DNA of 41,630 nt. Origin: Planctomycetota bacterium (GTDB taxonomy: Bacteria; Planctomycetota; PUPC01; DSUN01). The stretch covers positions 1 through 41,630 of the forward strand of contig DAOOIT010000036.1 of NCBI GenBank assembly GCA_035384565.1, given 5' to 3'. The notes under the pieces are model-generated. The model saw nothing but the letters and a program-made list of their open reading frames with translations. It was not told the DNA's origin and made no database searches. The position numbers and the translations under genes are program-made. Below are positions 32,173 to 40,131 of this stretch, piece after piece. The number at the start of each line of letters is the position of its first letter. The stretch's first letter is position 1.

Positions 32173-33537
32173 CTACAGTTTCCACGGCCCGCGCATTGGC
32201 CGGTCGAGCCTGCGATTGGCCTCCTCGTCGTTGACGAACTGCTCGGCAGCCGGGTCCCAGCGCAGCTTGCGCCCCAGCCGGGTGGCGATCTCCTGCAAGT
32301 TGCACAGGAGGTCGGTGCTCACGGCGATGTCAATGGGGGCGGCAGGCTGGGTGCGGCCCTTCACGGCGTCAATGAAGTTGCCGTGGTGGTTGTCGCTGCG
32401 GAAGAGCTGGACCTCGTTGGGGCCGGGCTTGGCCTTGAGCAGCGCCTTGTCCTTGGCGTCCAGGCGCGAGCGGTCCACGTGCACCCAGCCTTCGGTGCCG
32501 AGGAACATCACGCCGTGGCCGTGCCCTTCCTGTTGCAGCGGGTGCTTCGCCGCGGTCGCGTCGTCCATGTGCACCAGCGTCACGCCGTTGGCGTAGCGGT
32601 TCTCCACCTGCCAGTGGGTCGAGCAGTCGGTGAGCATGTCCTTGGGGAACGTGGCGGTGCCCTCCACCTCGGTGGGGCCGCTCCGCTCGGTGTTGTTGCC
32701 CCACTGGGCGATGTCGAGGTGGTGGACGCCCCAGTTGCCGATCATGCCCAGGCAGTAGTCGGAGATGCAGTACCAGATGCTCCAGCCCTTGCCTTGGGTG
32801 TAGGGCCGGCAGCGCTCGAAGCAATAGGGCGCCATCGGGGCCGGGCCGAGCCACATCTCATAGTCCAGCTCCTTCGGCACAGGCTCCGTGGGTTGCTTCG
32901 GGCAGGTCCAGCTCCCGGGCACGCCGACGAGGATGGTCTGGAGCTGGCCGATCTTGCCGTTGCGGACGAGTTCGCAGGCGCGGCGGAAGTTGCCGCCCGA
33001 GCGCTGCTGGGTGCCGAACTGGAAGACGACCTTGCTCTCCCTGACGGCCTTTCGCAGCGCCTGAGCGGCGCGGACGCTCCAGCCGATCGGCTTCTCGCAA
33101 TACATGTGCTTGCCGGTGCGCACGGCCTCGAGGGCCATCAGCACGTGCCAGTGGTCGGGCGCCGTGATCTGCACGGCGTCAACGTCCGGACGCGCCATCA
33201 GCTCGCGGAAGTCCTTCGTGGACGCGCAGTCCTGGTTGCCGTAGTACTCGTCCACCGCGCGTTTGCCCTGGCTGCGCTGGTGGTCGTGCACGTCGCAGAC
33301 GGCGGCGACGCGGACCTCTCGGTTGCCGAGGAAGGTTCGCATGTTGCCCATGCCCTGGATGCCGAGGCCGATGACGCCCAGCCCCACGCGGTCCGAGGGG
33401 GCGGGGGCGCCCTCCCGGGCCAGGGCGAACGGGGCGACCACGGCTGGGAGCGCCAGGGCGCCAGCGGCCGCCGCCGTACGCTTGAGGAAACGCCGCCGGC
33501 TTGCGGAGCGGCGGCATGCAGCGTTGTTCGCGAGCAT
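32173..33537 (-). CDS. Gfo/Idh/MocA family oxidoreductase, Tat-exported (1)
   Basis: NAD(P)-dependent sugar or cyclitol oxidoreductase family protein of 454 residues. A Tat signal is seen as SRRRFLKRTAAAAGALALP. The nucleotide-binding domain has GLGVIGLGIQGMGN (about residues 52-65), then AVCDVHDHQ; the catalytic CEKP motif is in MYCEKPIGW. The C-terminal domain contains GNWGVHHLDIAQW, typical of the family. The ATG at 33537 has AAGGAGG 7 bases upstream. The open frame upstream is not used. The 49-base gap to the preceding oxidoreductase suggests one transcript. The substrate is unknown. Confidence 0.9.
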   Translation of the reverse strand: MLANNAACRRSASRRRFLKRTAAAAGALALPAVVAPFALAREGAPAPSDRVGLGVIGLGIQGMGNMRTFLGNREVRVAAVCDVHDHQRSQGKRAVDEYYGNQDCASTKDFRELMARPDVDAVQITAPDHWHVLMALEAVRTGKHMYCEKPIGWSVRAAQALRKAVRESKVVFQFGTQQRSGGNFRRACELVRNGKIGQLQTILVGVPGSWTCPKQPTEPVPKELDYEMWLGPAPMAPYCFERCRPYTQGKGWSIWYCISDYCLGMIGNWGVHHLDIAQWGNNTERSGPTEVEGTATFPKDMLTDCSTHWQVENRYANGVTLVHMDDATAAKHPLQQEGHGHGVMFLGTEGWVHVDRSRLDAKDKALLKAKPGPNEVQLFRSDNHHGNFIDAVKGRTQPAAPIDIAVSTDLLCNLQEIATRLGRKLRWDPAAEQFVNDEEANRRLDRPMRGPWKL

Positions 33538-33586
33538 GAGGATACCTCCTTGCGGCCGGGGCGGGCAGCGCCCGTGCCCCAAGCCC

Positions 33587-34939
33587 TCATTCGTACCCGA
33601 ACTCCCAGCCCTTGCGCGGCGTGCGCTTGACCAGGGCGTTGGCCTTGTCGCTATTGGTGAAGCGGCCTTCGCGGAAATCGTAGGTGAGCTTCTCGCGCAC
33701 CAGGTTGGCCACATTGCCCACCAGCATGATCTCGGTGAGGCGGGCCGAGTAGTCGAAGTCGGCTGACGACTTGCCCCCCGTGCGGATGGCATCGAGCCAA
33801 TCGGCCTCGTGGCCCTTCGAGCGCGGGAGCACCGTCTTCGGCTTGCCCACCTCTTTCATGAAGCTCTCGGGGAACAGTCGCGTGCCGTTCATCCACCAGC
33901 CGGAGACGGCCATGCCCTTGGTGCCATAGTAGGCGCTGGGCTGGCTGGCGGCCGCCTTCACCTTCTCGGGGTCCACCGTCGGCGGCATCGGTTTGGCGGT
34001 GTAGTCGTTGTAGATGCCCGAGCTCCACCGCAGGATGCACGGGACCATGTCGCCGCGCTTCGGGAACTTCCAGGTCACGCGGACCTCGTGGGGCCAGTTG
34101 AAGCCGTTTGTCTCCTCGCCCTCGCACTCGACCTCGCAGGTGTCGGCCTCGTAGAGCTTGAGCGCCCACACGGCGCCGTCGCCGTTGTGGCAGAACCAGT
34201 CGCCCAGCAGCCCTGTGCCGTAGTCGAGCCACCCGCGCCACTTGGCGGGCACGATGCCGGTGCGGAACTCGCGCTCCTTGGCCGGGCCTTGCCAGAGGTC
34301 CCAATCCAGACCCTGGGGCACGGGGGCCGGTTGGCCGGGGTCGCGCGAACCGAAGTCCATCGTGTTGTACGGCGGGCGCACGTGGGCCTCGGTCACGTCG
34401 CCGAGGCTGCCCTGCCAGACCCACTCGCACAGCAGCCGCACGTGCTCGCCCGAGTGGCCCTGGTTGCCCATCTGGGTGGCCACCTTCTTGGCCTTGGCCA
34501 GCTCGCGCAGCTTGCGGGCCTCGTAGAGGTCGTGGCACAGCGGCTTCTCACAGTAGACGGCGCAGCCGGCTTCGAGGGCGCGGATGGCGGCGGGGAAGTG
34601 GTGATGGTCGGGCGTGGCCACCCACACGGCGTCGATGCCCTTCGACTCGTCGAAGAGCTGGCGGTAGTCGGTGTAGATCTTCGCGTCAGCGAACTTGTCC
34701 TTGATCCGTTTGGCTGCGCCGGCGGAGTGGTTGGCATCCACGTCGGCCGCGGCGACGATCTGCTCGCCCGAGGCCACGCCCACGCCCTTGCCGCCCATGC
34801 CGCCGATGCCGATGCAGGCGAAGCGGATTTTCTCGTTGGCCGCGAACGTGCGGGCCAGCGCGGCGGGCCCGACCAGCAGCGAGGCGGATGCCGCCGCGCC
34901 CACGCGAAAAAGGTTCCGACGGGTGATGGTGTTGCTCAT
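33587..34939 (-). CDS. Gfo/Idh/MocA family oxidoreductase, Tat-exported (2)
   Basis: Second family member, 450 residues. The Tat signal is TRRNLFRVGAAASASLLVG. The nucleotide-binding segment is FACIGIGGMGGKGV followed by VAAADVDANH; the catalytic motif is VYCEKPLCHD. Later GLLGDWFCHNGDGAVWAL is the conserved substrate-domain phrase. Sequence similarity to the downstream copy is family-level only. It appears to be the first gene of the group, read from a candidate promoter at 35007-35036. Such exported paralogues are typical of Planctomycetota and relatives. Confidence 0.9.
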   Translation of the reverse strand: MSNTITRRNLFRVGAAASASLLVGPAALARTFAANEKIRFACIGIGGMGGKGVGVASGEQIVAAADVDANHSAGAAKRIKDKFADAKIYTDYRQLFDESKGIDAVWVATPDHHHFPAAIRALEAGCAVYCEKPLCHDLYEARKLRELAKAKKVATQMGNQGHSGEHVRLLCEWVWQGSLGDVTEAHVRPPYNTMDFGSRDPGQPAPVPQGLDWDLWQGPAKEREFRTGIVPAKWRGWLDYGTGLLGDWFCHNGDGAVWALKLYEADTCEVECEGEETNGFNWPHEVRVTWKFPKRGDMVPCILRWSSGIYNDYTAKPMPPTVDPEKVKAAASQPSAYYGTKGMAVSGWWMNGTRLFPESFMKEVGKPKTVLPRSKGHEADWLDAIRTGGKSSADFDYSARLTEIMLVGNVANLVREKLTYDFREGRFTNSDKANALVKRTPRKGWEFGYE

Positions 34940-35006
34940 GATGTGCCCGGGCTCCTGACGAAGGGGAGTGAGGCTTACCCGCAGGCCAACCGCCCGCGCG
35001 GCCTTG

Positions 35007-35036
35007 AGGCTACCACAGACGGCCCGGGCCAGTCAA
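35007..35036 (-). promoter_or_regulatory. candidate promoter for the oxidoreductase-esterase operon
   Basis: Minus-strand TTGACT (35036-35031) and TAGCCT (35012-35007) with an 18-base spacer, about 65 bases before the ATG at 34939. Confidence 0.4.
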
Positions 35037-35267
35037 GGCCGCGGAGGGGACGAGACAGCGGATGGCGCGGAGGGGCGCGGATGAAGACGGGGGCATGACC
35101 GCGAATCGAGCGAAGCCAGGCGAATGCAGAACGCGGGACGGGGCCTGGCCCGAGCGACTTTGAAGGCGTGTCCCGGCCACCGGCACAGGCGGGGCAGTTG
35201 TGGCAGGCCGGCGACGGAGCGGAAGTGTGGGGGCGTCACCTCGCAGCGCTCGCACGCATCTTCGGGC

Positions 35268-35295
35268 TTGCCTTCGAGGGTGGTTGTGGTATCCT
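35268..35295 (+). promoter_or_regulatory. candidate promoter for the Asp-box protein
   Basis: TTGCCT (35268-35273) and TATCCT (35290-35295) with a 16-base spacer, upstream of the start at 35358. The remainder of the 418-base gap 34940-35357 shows nothing clear. Confidence 0.35.
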
Positions 35296-35357
35296 GCTGT
35301 GGACGGCCGGTGGAGCAAGCCCTGCGGACTATGGTGTGGTGGGCAAGGGATGGTGCG

Positions 35358-36659
35358 ATGACGCGAGGGGAGCGTGTGACGCGTGGCCGATTCCTGAGCG
35401 CCGCGGCGGCAGCCGCCGGCGCGATGCTGGTGCCCGGCACGCCCGAGCCGTGTGCAGAGGAGATGATGCCCATGCCTGAATGCGCCTCGACCGAGCACTT
35501 CTGGTACCGCCTTCAGCCGGCAGGCAAGTACATTGATTCGCAGCGCGGCAACATGGCGTTCGCCTACGCGGCCGGCACGCTCTTCCTGTCGGAGGACAAC
35601 GGCCGCTCCTGGCCGCACAGCCTGGCCTTTCCCGACGCCCAGCGGATCACCTTCAGCCACATCCTCCGCAACGGCAACGTCGTCTTCGCCACGGGCTCGA
35701 GGCTCTATGTGAGCACCGACCACCTGAAGACGTGCCGCCCCGTGCCCGTCAAGGCGGCCGATGGCTCCGACTATGCGCCCCACACGCCCCGGAACCCCGC
35801 CAACCCCGGCTGGTACTTCCACACCCTCCCCGGCGTCGTGTCGTGGGACGTCAAGGGCCGCGAGACGATGGTGTGGGGGAACTACTGCAACGTGCTCGGC
35901 GGCGCGGCCCCCGTGAACATCTACTATTCGACCGACGGCGGGCTGACGGTGAAGATCGCGTACTCCTTCGGGCAGCACCCGAACTTCCGCGACAACGGCT
36001 CCCCCGGCGGCGGCAAGGAGGGCACGCTGCTGGGCGACCCCGACAACCCGGTGCTCTGCCGCCACGTGCACGCGGTGGCCTACAATCCCGGCGAAGATGC
36101 CTTCTACGCCTGCACGGGCGACCACGATATGGCGCCCGGCCACTACGAGTGCCACTGGCTGCGCGGCACCTATGACGCCGCGAAGGACCGATGGGACTGG
36201 AAGGTCGTGGTGTCGGCCCGGCTGAACACCCGCTACAAGTCGGGCGGCATCACCTTCGTGGACGGGCAACTCTACTGGATCAGCGACGCCAACGGCCCAC
36301 CGCCGCACGACCGAGGCATCTTCCGCTGCGACCCCGCCGACCTCGCCAACCCCGAGAAGCACACGATGCTGTTCAACCCGGGCGTCGAGTCGGGCAGCAT
36401 GATCATCCAGGACGGCGTGATCCTGGCGTCGCACTGCTGCCCTGCGTCCCCGATGGCCACCGGCTTCATCATCTCCACAGACCTGGGGAAGACCTGGGCG
36501 CAGTATGACCTCAAGGAGCTCGGCCGGCACTCGCCCACGCGGTTCCACGAGAAGAACGGCGAAGGGTGGTTCCGCGTGGACTTGAGGACCGGCTGGATCC
36601 AGCACTCGGGGGTGTTGTTCATCAAGCCGAAGCAGCCGCACGGCGCGTCGTCGAGGTGA
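35358..36659 (+). CDS. exported Asp-box (sialidase-like) beta-propeller protein
   Basis: Protein of 433 residues with an N-terminal signal (TRGRFLSAAAAAAGAML, Tat-like but with RGR rather than twin Arg). Three Asp-box motifs mark beta-propeller blades: LSEDNGRSW, YSTDGGLT and ISTDLGKTW. They occur in sialidases and other exported sugar-binding or sugar-cleaving proteins. Histidine-containing phrases (CRHVHAVAYNP; TGDHDMAPGHYECH) are notable. Sialidase catalytic residues (an FRIP motif) were not seen, so enzyme activity is uncertain. The ATG at 35358 is chosen so that the protein begins with its signal; an ATG at 35331 is in frame. It converges with flxA, 17 bases apart. Confidence 0.75.
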   Translation: MTRGERVTRGRFLSAAAAAAGAMLVPGTPEPCAEEMMPMPECASTEHFWYRLQPAGKYIDSQRGNMAFAYAAGTLFLSEDNGRSWPHSLAFPDAQRITFSHILRNGNVVFATGSRLYVSTDHLKTCRPVPVKAADGSDYAPHTPRNPANPGWYFHTLPGVVSWDVKGRETMVWGNYCNVLGGAAPVNIYYSTDGGLTVKIAYSFGQHPNFRDNGSPGGGKEGTLLGDPDNPVLCRHVHAVAYNPGEDAFYACTGDHDMAPGHYECHWLRGTYDAAKDRWDWKVVVSARLNTRYKSGGITFVDGQLYWISDANGPPPHDRGIFRCDPADLANPEKHTMLFNPGVESGSMIIQDGVILASHCCPASPMATGFIISTDLGKTWAQYDLKELGRHSPTRFHEKNGEGWFRVDLRTGWIQHSGVLFIKPKQPHGASSR

Positions 36660-36676
36660 GAGCGAAGGCAGGCGCG

Positions 36677-37552
36677 TCAGAACTCCTGGGGGAGTTGCGA
36701 CAGTTCGCTGCACCGGAAGACAGGGCCGTCCTTGCACACATATTTGCTGCCGACGTTGCAGCGGCCGCACTTGCCGATGCCGCACTTCATGCGGTTCTCG
36801 AGCGTCGTAATGACGGAGTCCATCGGGAACCCGAGCTGGGTGAGGCTGGCGAGCACGAACTTGATCATGATGGGCGGGCCGCACGTGATGACCATTGTGC
36901 CCTCGGCCGCGGGCTTCATCTCGCTGAGCACGGTCGGCACGAAGCCCACCTTGCCGTCCCACCCGGGCGCCTCGCCGCCGGGGTCCACGGTGTAGACGGT
37001 CTGGACATCGGGGCGCTCGCGCCATTCCCTCAGCTCATTCTTGTAGACGAGGTCGCCCACGCTGCGGGCGCCGTAGAGGATGGTGATATTGGCGAACTGG
37101 TCGCGGAGGTCGAGGCAGTTCCAGATGAGCGAGCGCAGGGGGGCCAGGCCGATGCCGCCGCCGATGAAGAGGAGGTTCTTGCCCCTCATCGCGTCAATGG
37201 GGAACCAGTTGCCGTAGGGGCCGCGGAAGCCGATGATGTCGCCCTCGTTGCTCTCGTGGAGGTCGGCGGTGACCTTGCCGGCGCGCTTAACGCTGCACTC
37301 GATGTAGCCTTTGCGGGTGGGGGCCGAGGCGATGCAGAAGGTGGCCTCGCCGGCGCCGAACACGGAGTAGAGGCCGAACTGGCCGGCGCGGAAGGTGAAG
37401 CGCTCGCCCTCGGCCTCGTCGCAGAAGTGCAGGCGGAAGGTCTTGACGTCGGAGGTCTCCGGCGTGATGGCGACGATCCGCATCTTCATCGGCACGTAGT
37501 TCATCGGGATGAGGGTCGGGGACGCGGTAAGGGTCGCGGTTTCGGTTGCCAC
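36677..37552 (-). CDS. flxA: FAD/NAD(P)-binding subunit of Flx complex
   Basis: Electron-transfer flavoprotein of 291 residues in the ferredoxin-NADP reductase fold. Seen: an FAD-binding barrel with FRAGQFGLYSVFG and FCIASAP, a pyridine-nucleotide domain with LLFIGGGIGLAPLRS, a GPP segment (VITCGPPIMI), and a C-terminal [2Fe-2S] site KCGIGKCGRCNV followed by KYVCKDGPVF. The same layout is found in PyrK and in FlxA. It should oxidise NAD(P)H for the complex. The start is a GTG at 37552 with GGGAG about 9 bases upstream, 4 bases after the flxB stop. It is the last gene of the operon. Confidence 0.87.
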   Translation of the reverse strand: MATETATLTASPTLIPMNYVPMKMRIVAITPETSDVKTFRLHFCDEAEGERFTFRAGQFGLYSVFGAGEATFCIASAPTRKGYIECSVKRAGKVTADLHESNEGDIIGFRGPYGNWFPIDAMRGKNLLFIGGGIGLAPLRSLIWNCLDLRDQFANITILYGARSVGDLVYKNELREWRERPDVQTVYTVDPGGEAPGWDGKVGFVPTVLSEMKPAAEGTMVITCGPPIMIKFVLASLTQLGFPMDSVITTLENRMKCGIGKCGRCNVGSKYVCKDGPVFRCSELSQLPQEF

Positions 37553-37556
37553 GGGG

Positions 37557-38606
37557 TCAGTCTCCCGTTCCTTGCTTCGCTTCGATCTGGGTGAGGACGC
37601 TCACGAGGCTCTGGCCGACGCCGCAGGTGCGCACGCAGCGCCCGCATCCGACGCAGGCGAGGCGGCCGAAACGCTCGGGGAAGTACTTGAACTTGTGCAT
37701 GACGCGCTGGCGGTAGCGCGCGGCCTGGGTGGCGCGGGGGTTGTGGCCCGAGGCGTGGAGGGTGAAGAGGGCGAAGGAGCAGCAGTCCCAGTTCCGCCGC
37801 CGCTTGCCGCCATTCCAGGTCGCCTCGTCCACGATGTCGAAGCAGTGGCAGGTGGGGCACAGGTAGCTGCACGCGCCGCAGCCGAGGCAGCGCAGGGTGG
37901 CCTCGGTCCAGAACGGCCCCTCGAAGTTCGCGTCGAGCCACGTCTTGACCCTATCGGGGTCGAACCTGGGAGCGAGGTCGGCCGGGGCGGGGGGCCGGGC
38001 GCCCTCGGGCGCCGGCTGAACGATACTGCCCAGCCGCTCGATCAGCTTCTGCCCCTTTTCGGTGACGACTCTGAGGAGCGCCCCGCCGTTCTCCGCGGCA
38101 AACACGAGGATGTCGCTGCCGCGCTCGCTGTGGGGGTTGCCGCCCACCGAGGTGCAGAAGCACTCGGGCTCGGCCTCGGAGCAGGCGAAGGCCACCACGG
38201 TGGTGTGCGCGCGGCGGGCGCGGTAGCGCACATCGTCGTAGTCCCACTCGAAGACCTGGTCGAGCACGTCGAGCGCCGCGGCGTCGCAGGGGCGCGGGCC
38301 GAAGACCACGGTCTCGACTGCCGGCAGCGGCTCGGGCTCCAAGGCCACGTCGCCGTCGTCGCGTTTCGCGTAGTCGAGCAGCACCTCCGTCTCGGGGAAG
38401 AAGAGTTGCTTGAGAGGCACCAGGGTCTTGCCGTTGCCGAGGATGGCCGCCTCCAGCGAGGCGACGGGCGCCAGGTCCACGATGCCCTCCTCCTTCTGGA
38501 CGGGGGCGATGACCTGGATGCCTGCCTTGGCCAGGGCGTCGGCGACGGCCTTCAGCCAGCCCGGGGCCGCCTGGTAGAGGGGGTGTTGCGCAGCGGTCGT
38601 TGCCAT
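37557..38606 (-). CDS. flxB: 4Fe-4S dicluster protein, AsrA/FlxB-like
   Basis: Iron-sulfur protein of 349 residues. The N-terminal half is a non-ferredoxin domain found in sulfite reductase subunit A (AsrA) and hydrogenase beta relatives: ETVVFGPRPCDAAALDVLDQVF and VVAFACSEAEPECFC. The C-terminal half holds two [4Fe-4S] motifs, RCLGCGACSYLCPTCHC and LACVGCGRCVRTC. It presumably passes electrons between FlxA and the rest of the complex. The start overlaps the flxC stop as ATGA. Confidence 0.87.
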   Translation of the reverse strand: MATTAAQHPLYQAAPGWLKAVADALAKAGIQVIAPVQKEEGIVDLAPVASLEAAILGNGKTLVPLKQLFFPETEVLLDYAKRDDGDVALEPEPLPAVETVVFGPRPCDAAALDVLDQVFEWDYDDVRYRARRAHTTVVAFACSEAEPECFCTSVGGNPHSERGSDILVFAAENGGALLRVVTEKGQKLIERLGSIVQPAPEGARPPAPADLAPRFDPDRVKTWLDANFEGPFWTEATLRCLGCGACSYLCPTCHCFDIVDEATWNGGKRRRNWDCCSFALFTLHASGHNPRATQAARYRQRVMHKFKYFPERFGRLACVGCGRCVRTCGVGQSLVSVLTQIEAKQGTGD

Positions 38607-39499
38607 CAGAGGATGCCCTCCTCGGGGTCATCGGGCGCGTAGGTGGTGAAGGGGGCCTTCTCCTCCGGCGACCGCCCCGACTCGAAGCCGAACCAGTCGT
38701 GCACGAGCTTGGCCATCTTCTGGTTGATGGCGCCGAGCGGAATGCCCGCGGGGCACACGCGTTCGCATTCCCCGCAGCCCACGCAGCGCCCCGTGAGGTG
38801 CAGGGCGCGGGCGACGTTCCAGGCCACGTTGCCGCGCAGGTGCGAGCTGGTCTCGACCCACTGCGGCGTGGACTTCTCGACGATGCATCTCTTGCAGTAA
38901 CACAGCGGGCACACCTGCCTGCACGCATAGCATCTCACGCAGCGGTCCAGGTGCCGCCGCCAGTAGGCCCACCGCTCCTCCATCGTCTTGGCCTCGATGG
39001 CCTCGGCGGCGGCGAAGCGTTGGTCGGCGGCGGGGTTGGCCTCGACGGGCGGGCCGACGACCACGTCGCAGCCCTGGGGATCGTGCACGCCGCACGCCTG
39101 GCACTTGCCGAGCGGCGGCTCGCCCACGCCGGCGCAGCGCACGCCGATCAGCACCACGTCGTCGCGGGGAATCACATGCTCGCGCAGCAGCACGTTCACG
39201 GCGCGCAGGTCGCAGCCCTTCACGACGAGGGCGATCTTGCGCGAGGATGCGGCGGCCTGCCCGCTCTGGGGGGCGGCCGCGAGGTCGCGCACCTCTTTCT
39301 TGGTGAGGTAGACCGCCAGGTTCGGGAAGCAGAAGGCGTCGAACAGCAGGCGGGCGGCGTCCTCGGCCCGCCGCACGAACACGGCGGCCACCGTTGGCGT
39401 GCCATCTTCGCGGCCGTAGCCGACCACGAGGCCCACCTTGCCTTCGGCAAGAAGCTGTGCGGCCGTCTGCCGCAGGGAATCGGTTGCCGCGTCGCTCAT
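38606..39499 (-). CDS. flxC: 4Fe-4S dicluster protein, FrhB/FlxC-like
   Basis: Iron-sulfur protein of 297 residues. The N-terminal part resembles the F420 hydrogenase/dehydrogenase beta-type domain (KIALVVKGCDLRAVNVLLRE). Then come the Cys-rich CVRCYACRQVCPLCYCKRC segment and a second motif RCVGCGECERVCPAGIPL. Two [4Fe-4S] clusters are expected. The start at 39499 has AAGGGG 8 bases upstream. The stop overlaps flxB. Confidence 0.85.
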   Translation of the reverse strand: MSDAATDSLRQTAAQLLAEGKVGLVVGYGREDGTPTVAAVFVRRAEDAARLLFDAFCFPNLAVYLTKKEVRDLAAAPQSGQAAASSRKIALVVKGCDLRAVNVLLREHVIPRDDVVLIGVRCAGVGEPPLGKCQACGVHDPQGCDVVVGPPVEANPAADQRFAAAEAIEAKTMEERWAYWRRHLDRCVRCYACRQVCPLCYCKRCIVEKSTPQWVETSSHLRGNVAWNVARALHLTGRCVGCGECERVCPAGIPLGAINQKMAKLVHDWFGFESGRSPEEKAPFTTYAPDDPEEGIL

Positions 39500-39545
39500 C
39501 GTCCGGCCCCTTCTCTCGGGGTGATAGCCAATGGGTCGTTCGGCC

Positions 39546-39662
39546 TCAGTGTGGCCACCAGCAGTCGAAGAGCACGACCAGGGCCGCCATCAGTGCGAGC
39601 GCTACCCCAAAGAGCACCCAGGGGATGGCCTCAGTCGCCTTGCTCACGCGTTGTTCTGCCAT
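39546..39662 (-). CDS. 38-residue single-helix small ORF in the flx operon
   Basis: An ATG at 39662 opens a frame of 38 codons ending in TGA at 39546. The product has a charged start (MAEQRVSKATEA), one hydrophobic segment IPWVLFGVALALMAALVVLF and a Cys-Trp-Trp-Pro-His end. The length and position of the helix fit a single membrane pass. It begins inside the last codons of flxD (32-base overlap, another frame) and explains the otherwise empty 131 bases between flxD and flxC. The ribosome site is weak (a GAGA sequence 8 bases upstream). It could anchor the Flx complex to the membrane; that is a guess. Confidence 0.45.
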   Translation of the reverse strand: MAEQRVSKATEAIPWVLFGVALALMAALVVLFDCWWPH

Positions 39663-40131
39663 TGCCGTTCTCGCAACTTGGGTAACCTGTGAACGGCCCG
39701 AGGCGGCGCGCCTCCTCGGTGATTTCGTTGACGAGCGCCGACCACTTGCCGCCCTCGGCGGCCGAGACCCACGACATCTTGAACCGCCGCGGGTCTATGC
39801 CCAGGAAGCTCATCAGCTCGCGGAACGCCTGGAGCTTGCGCCGCGCGTGGAAGTTGCCGCTCGTGTAGTGGCAGTCGCCGGGGTGGCAGCCCGATACCAA
39901 CACCATGTCGGCCCCGCGCTCGAAGCTCTTGAGGATGAACATCGGGTCCACCCGGCCCGAGCAGGGCACGCGGATGATGCGGATGGCGGCGGGATAGCCG
40001 AAGCGGCTCATCCCGGCCAGGTCGGCGCCCGCGTAAGAGCACCAGTTGCACAGGAAGGCCACGATGTTCGGCTTCCATTCGGCCGTGGCGGCGGCCGGGG
40101 TCGCGTCGTGTTCGGTGGCGGTGTGGCTCAT
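39631..40131 (-). CDS. flxD: methyl-viologen-reducing hydrogenase delta subunit-like protein
   Basis: Small iron-sulfur protein of 166 residues of the MvhD/FlxD type, which passes electrons from an input module to HdrA. Seen: a Cys pair in FLCNWCSYAGADLAG, a third in RVPCSGRVDP and the GCHPGDCHY phrase with two more; the five cysteines fit a [2Fe-2S] centre as in MvhD. The segment MFILKSFERGADMVLVSG is conserved in the family. The start overlaps the hdrA-like stop as ATGA, and the last codons overlap the small ORF. Confidence 0.9.
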   Translation of the reverse strand: MSHTATEHDATPAAATAEWKPNIVAFLCNWCSYAGADLAGMSRFGYPAAIRIIRVPCSGRVDPMFILKSFERGADMVLVSGCHPGDCHYTSGNFHARRKLQAFRELMSFLGIDPRRFKMSWVSAAEGGKWSALVNEITEEARRLGPFTGYPSCENGNGRTTREQGD

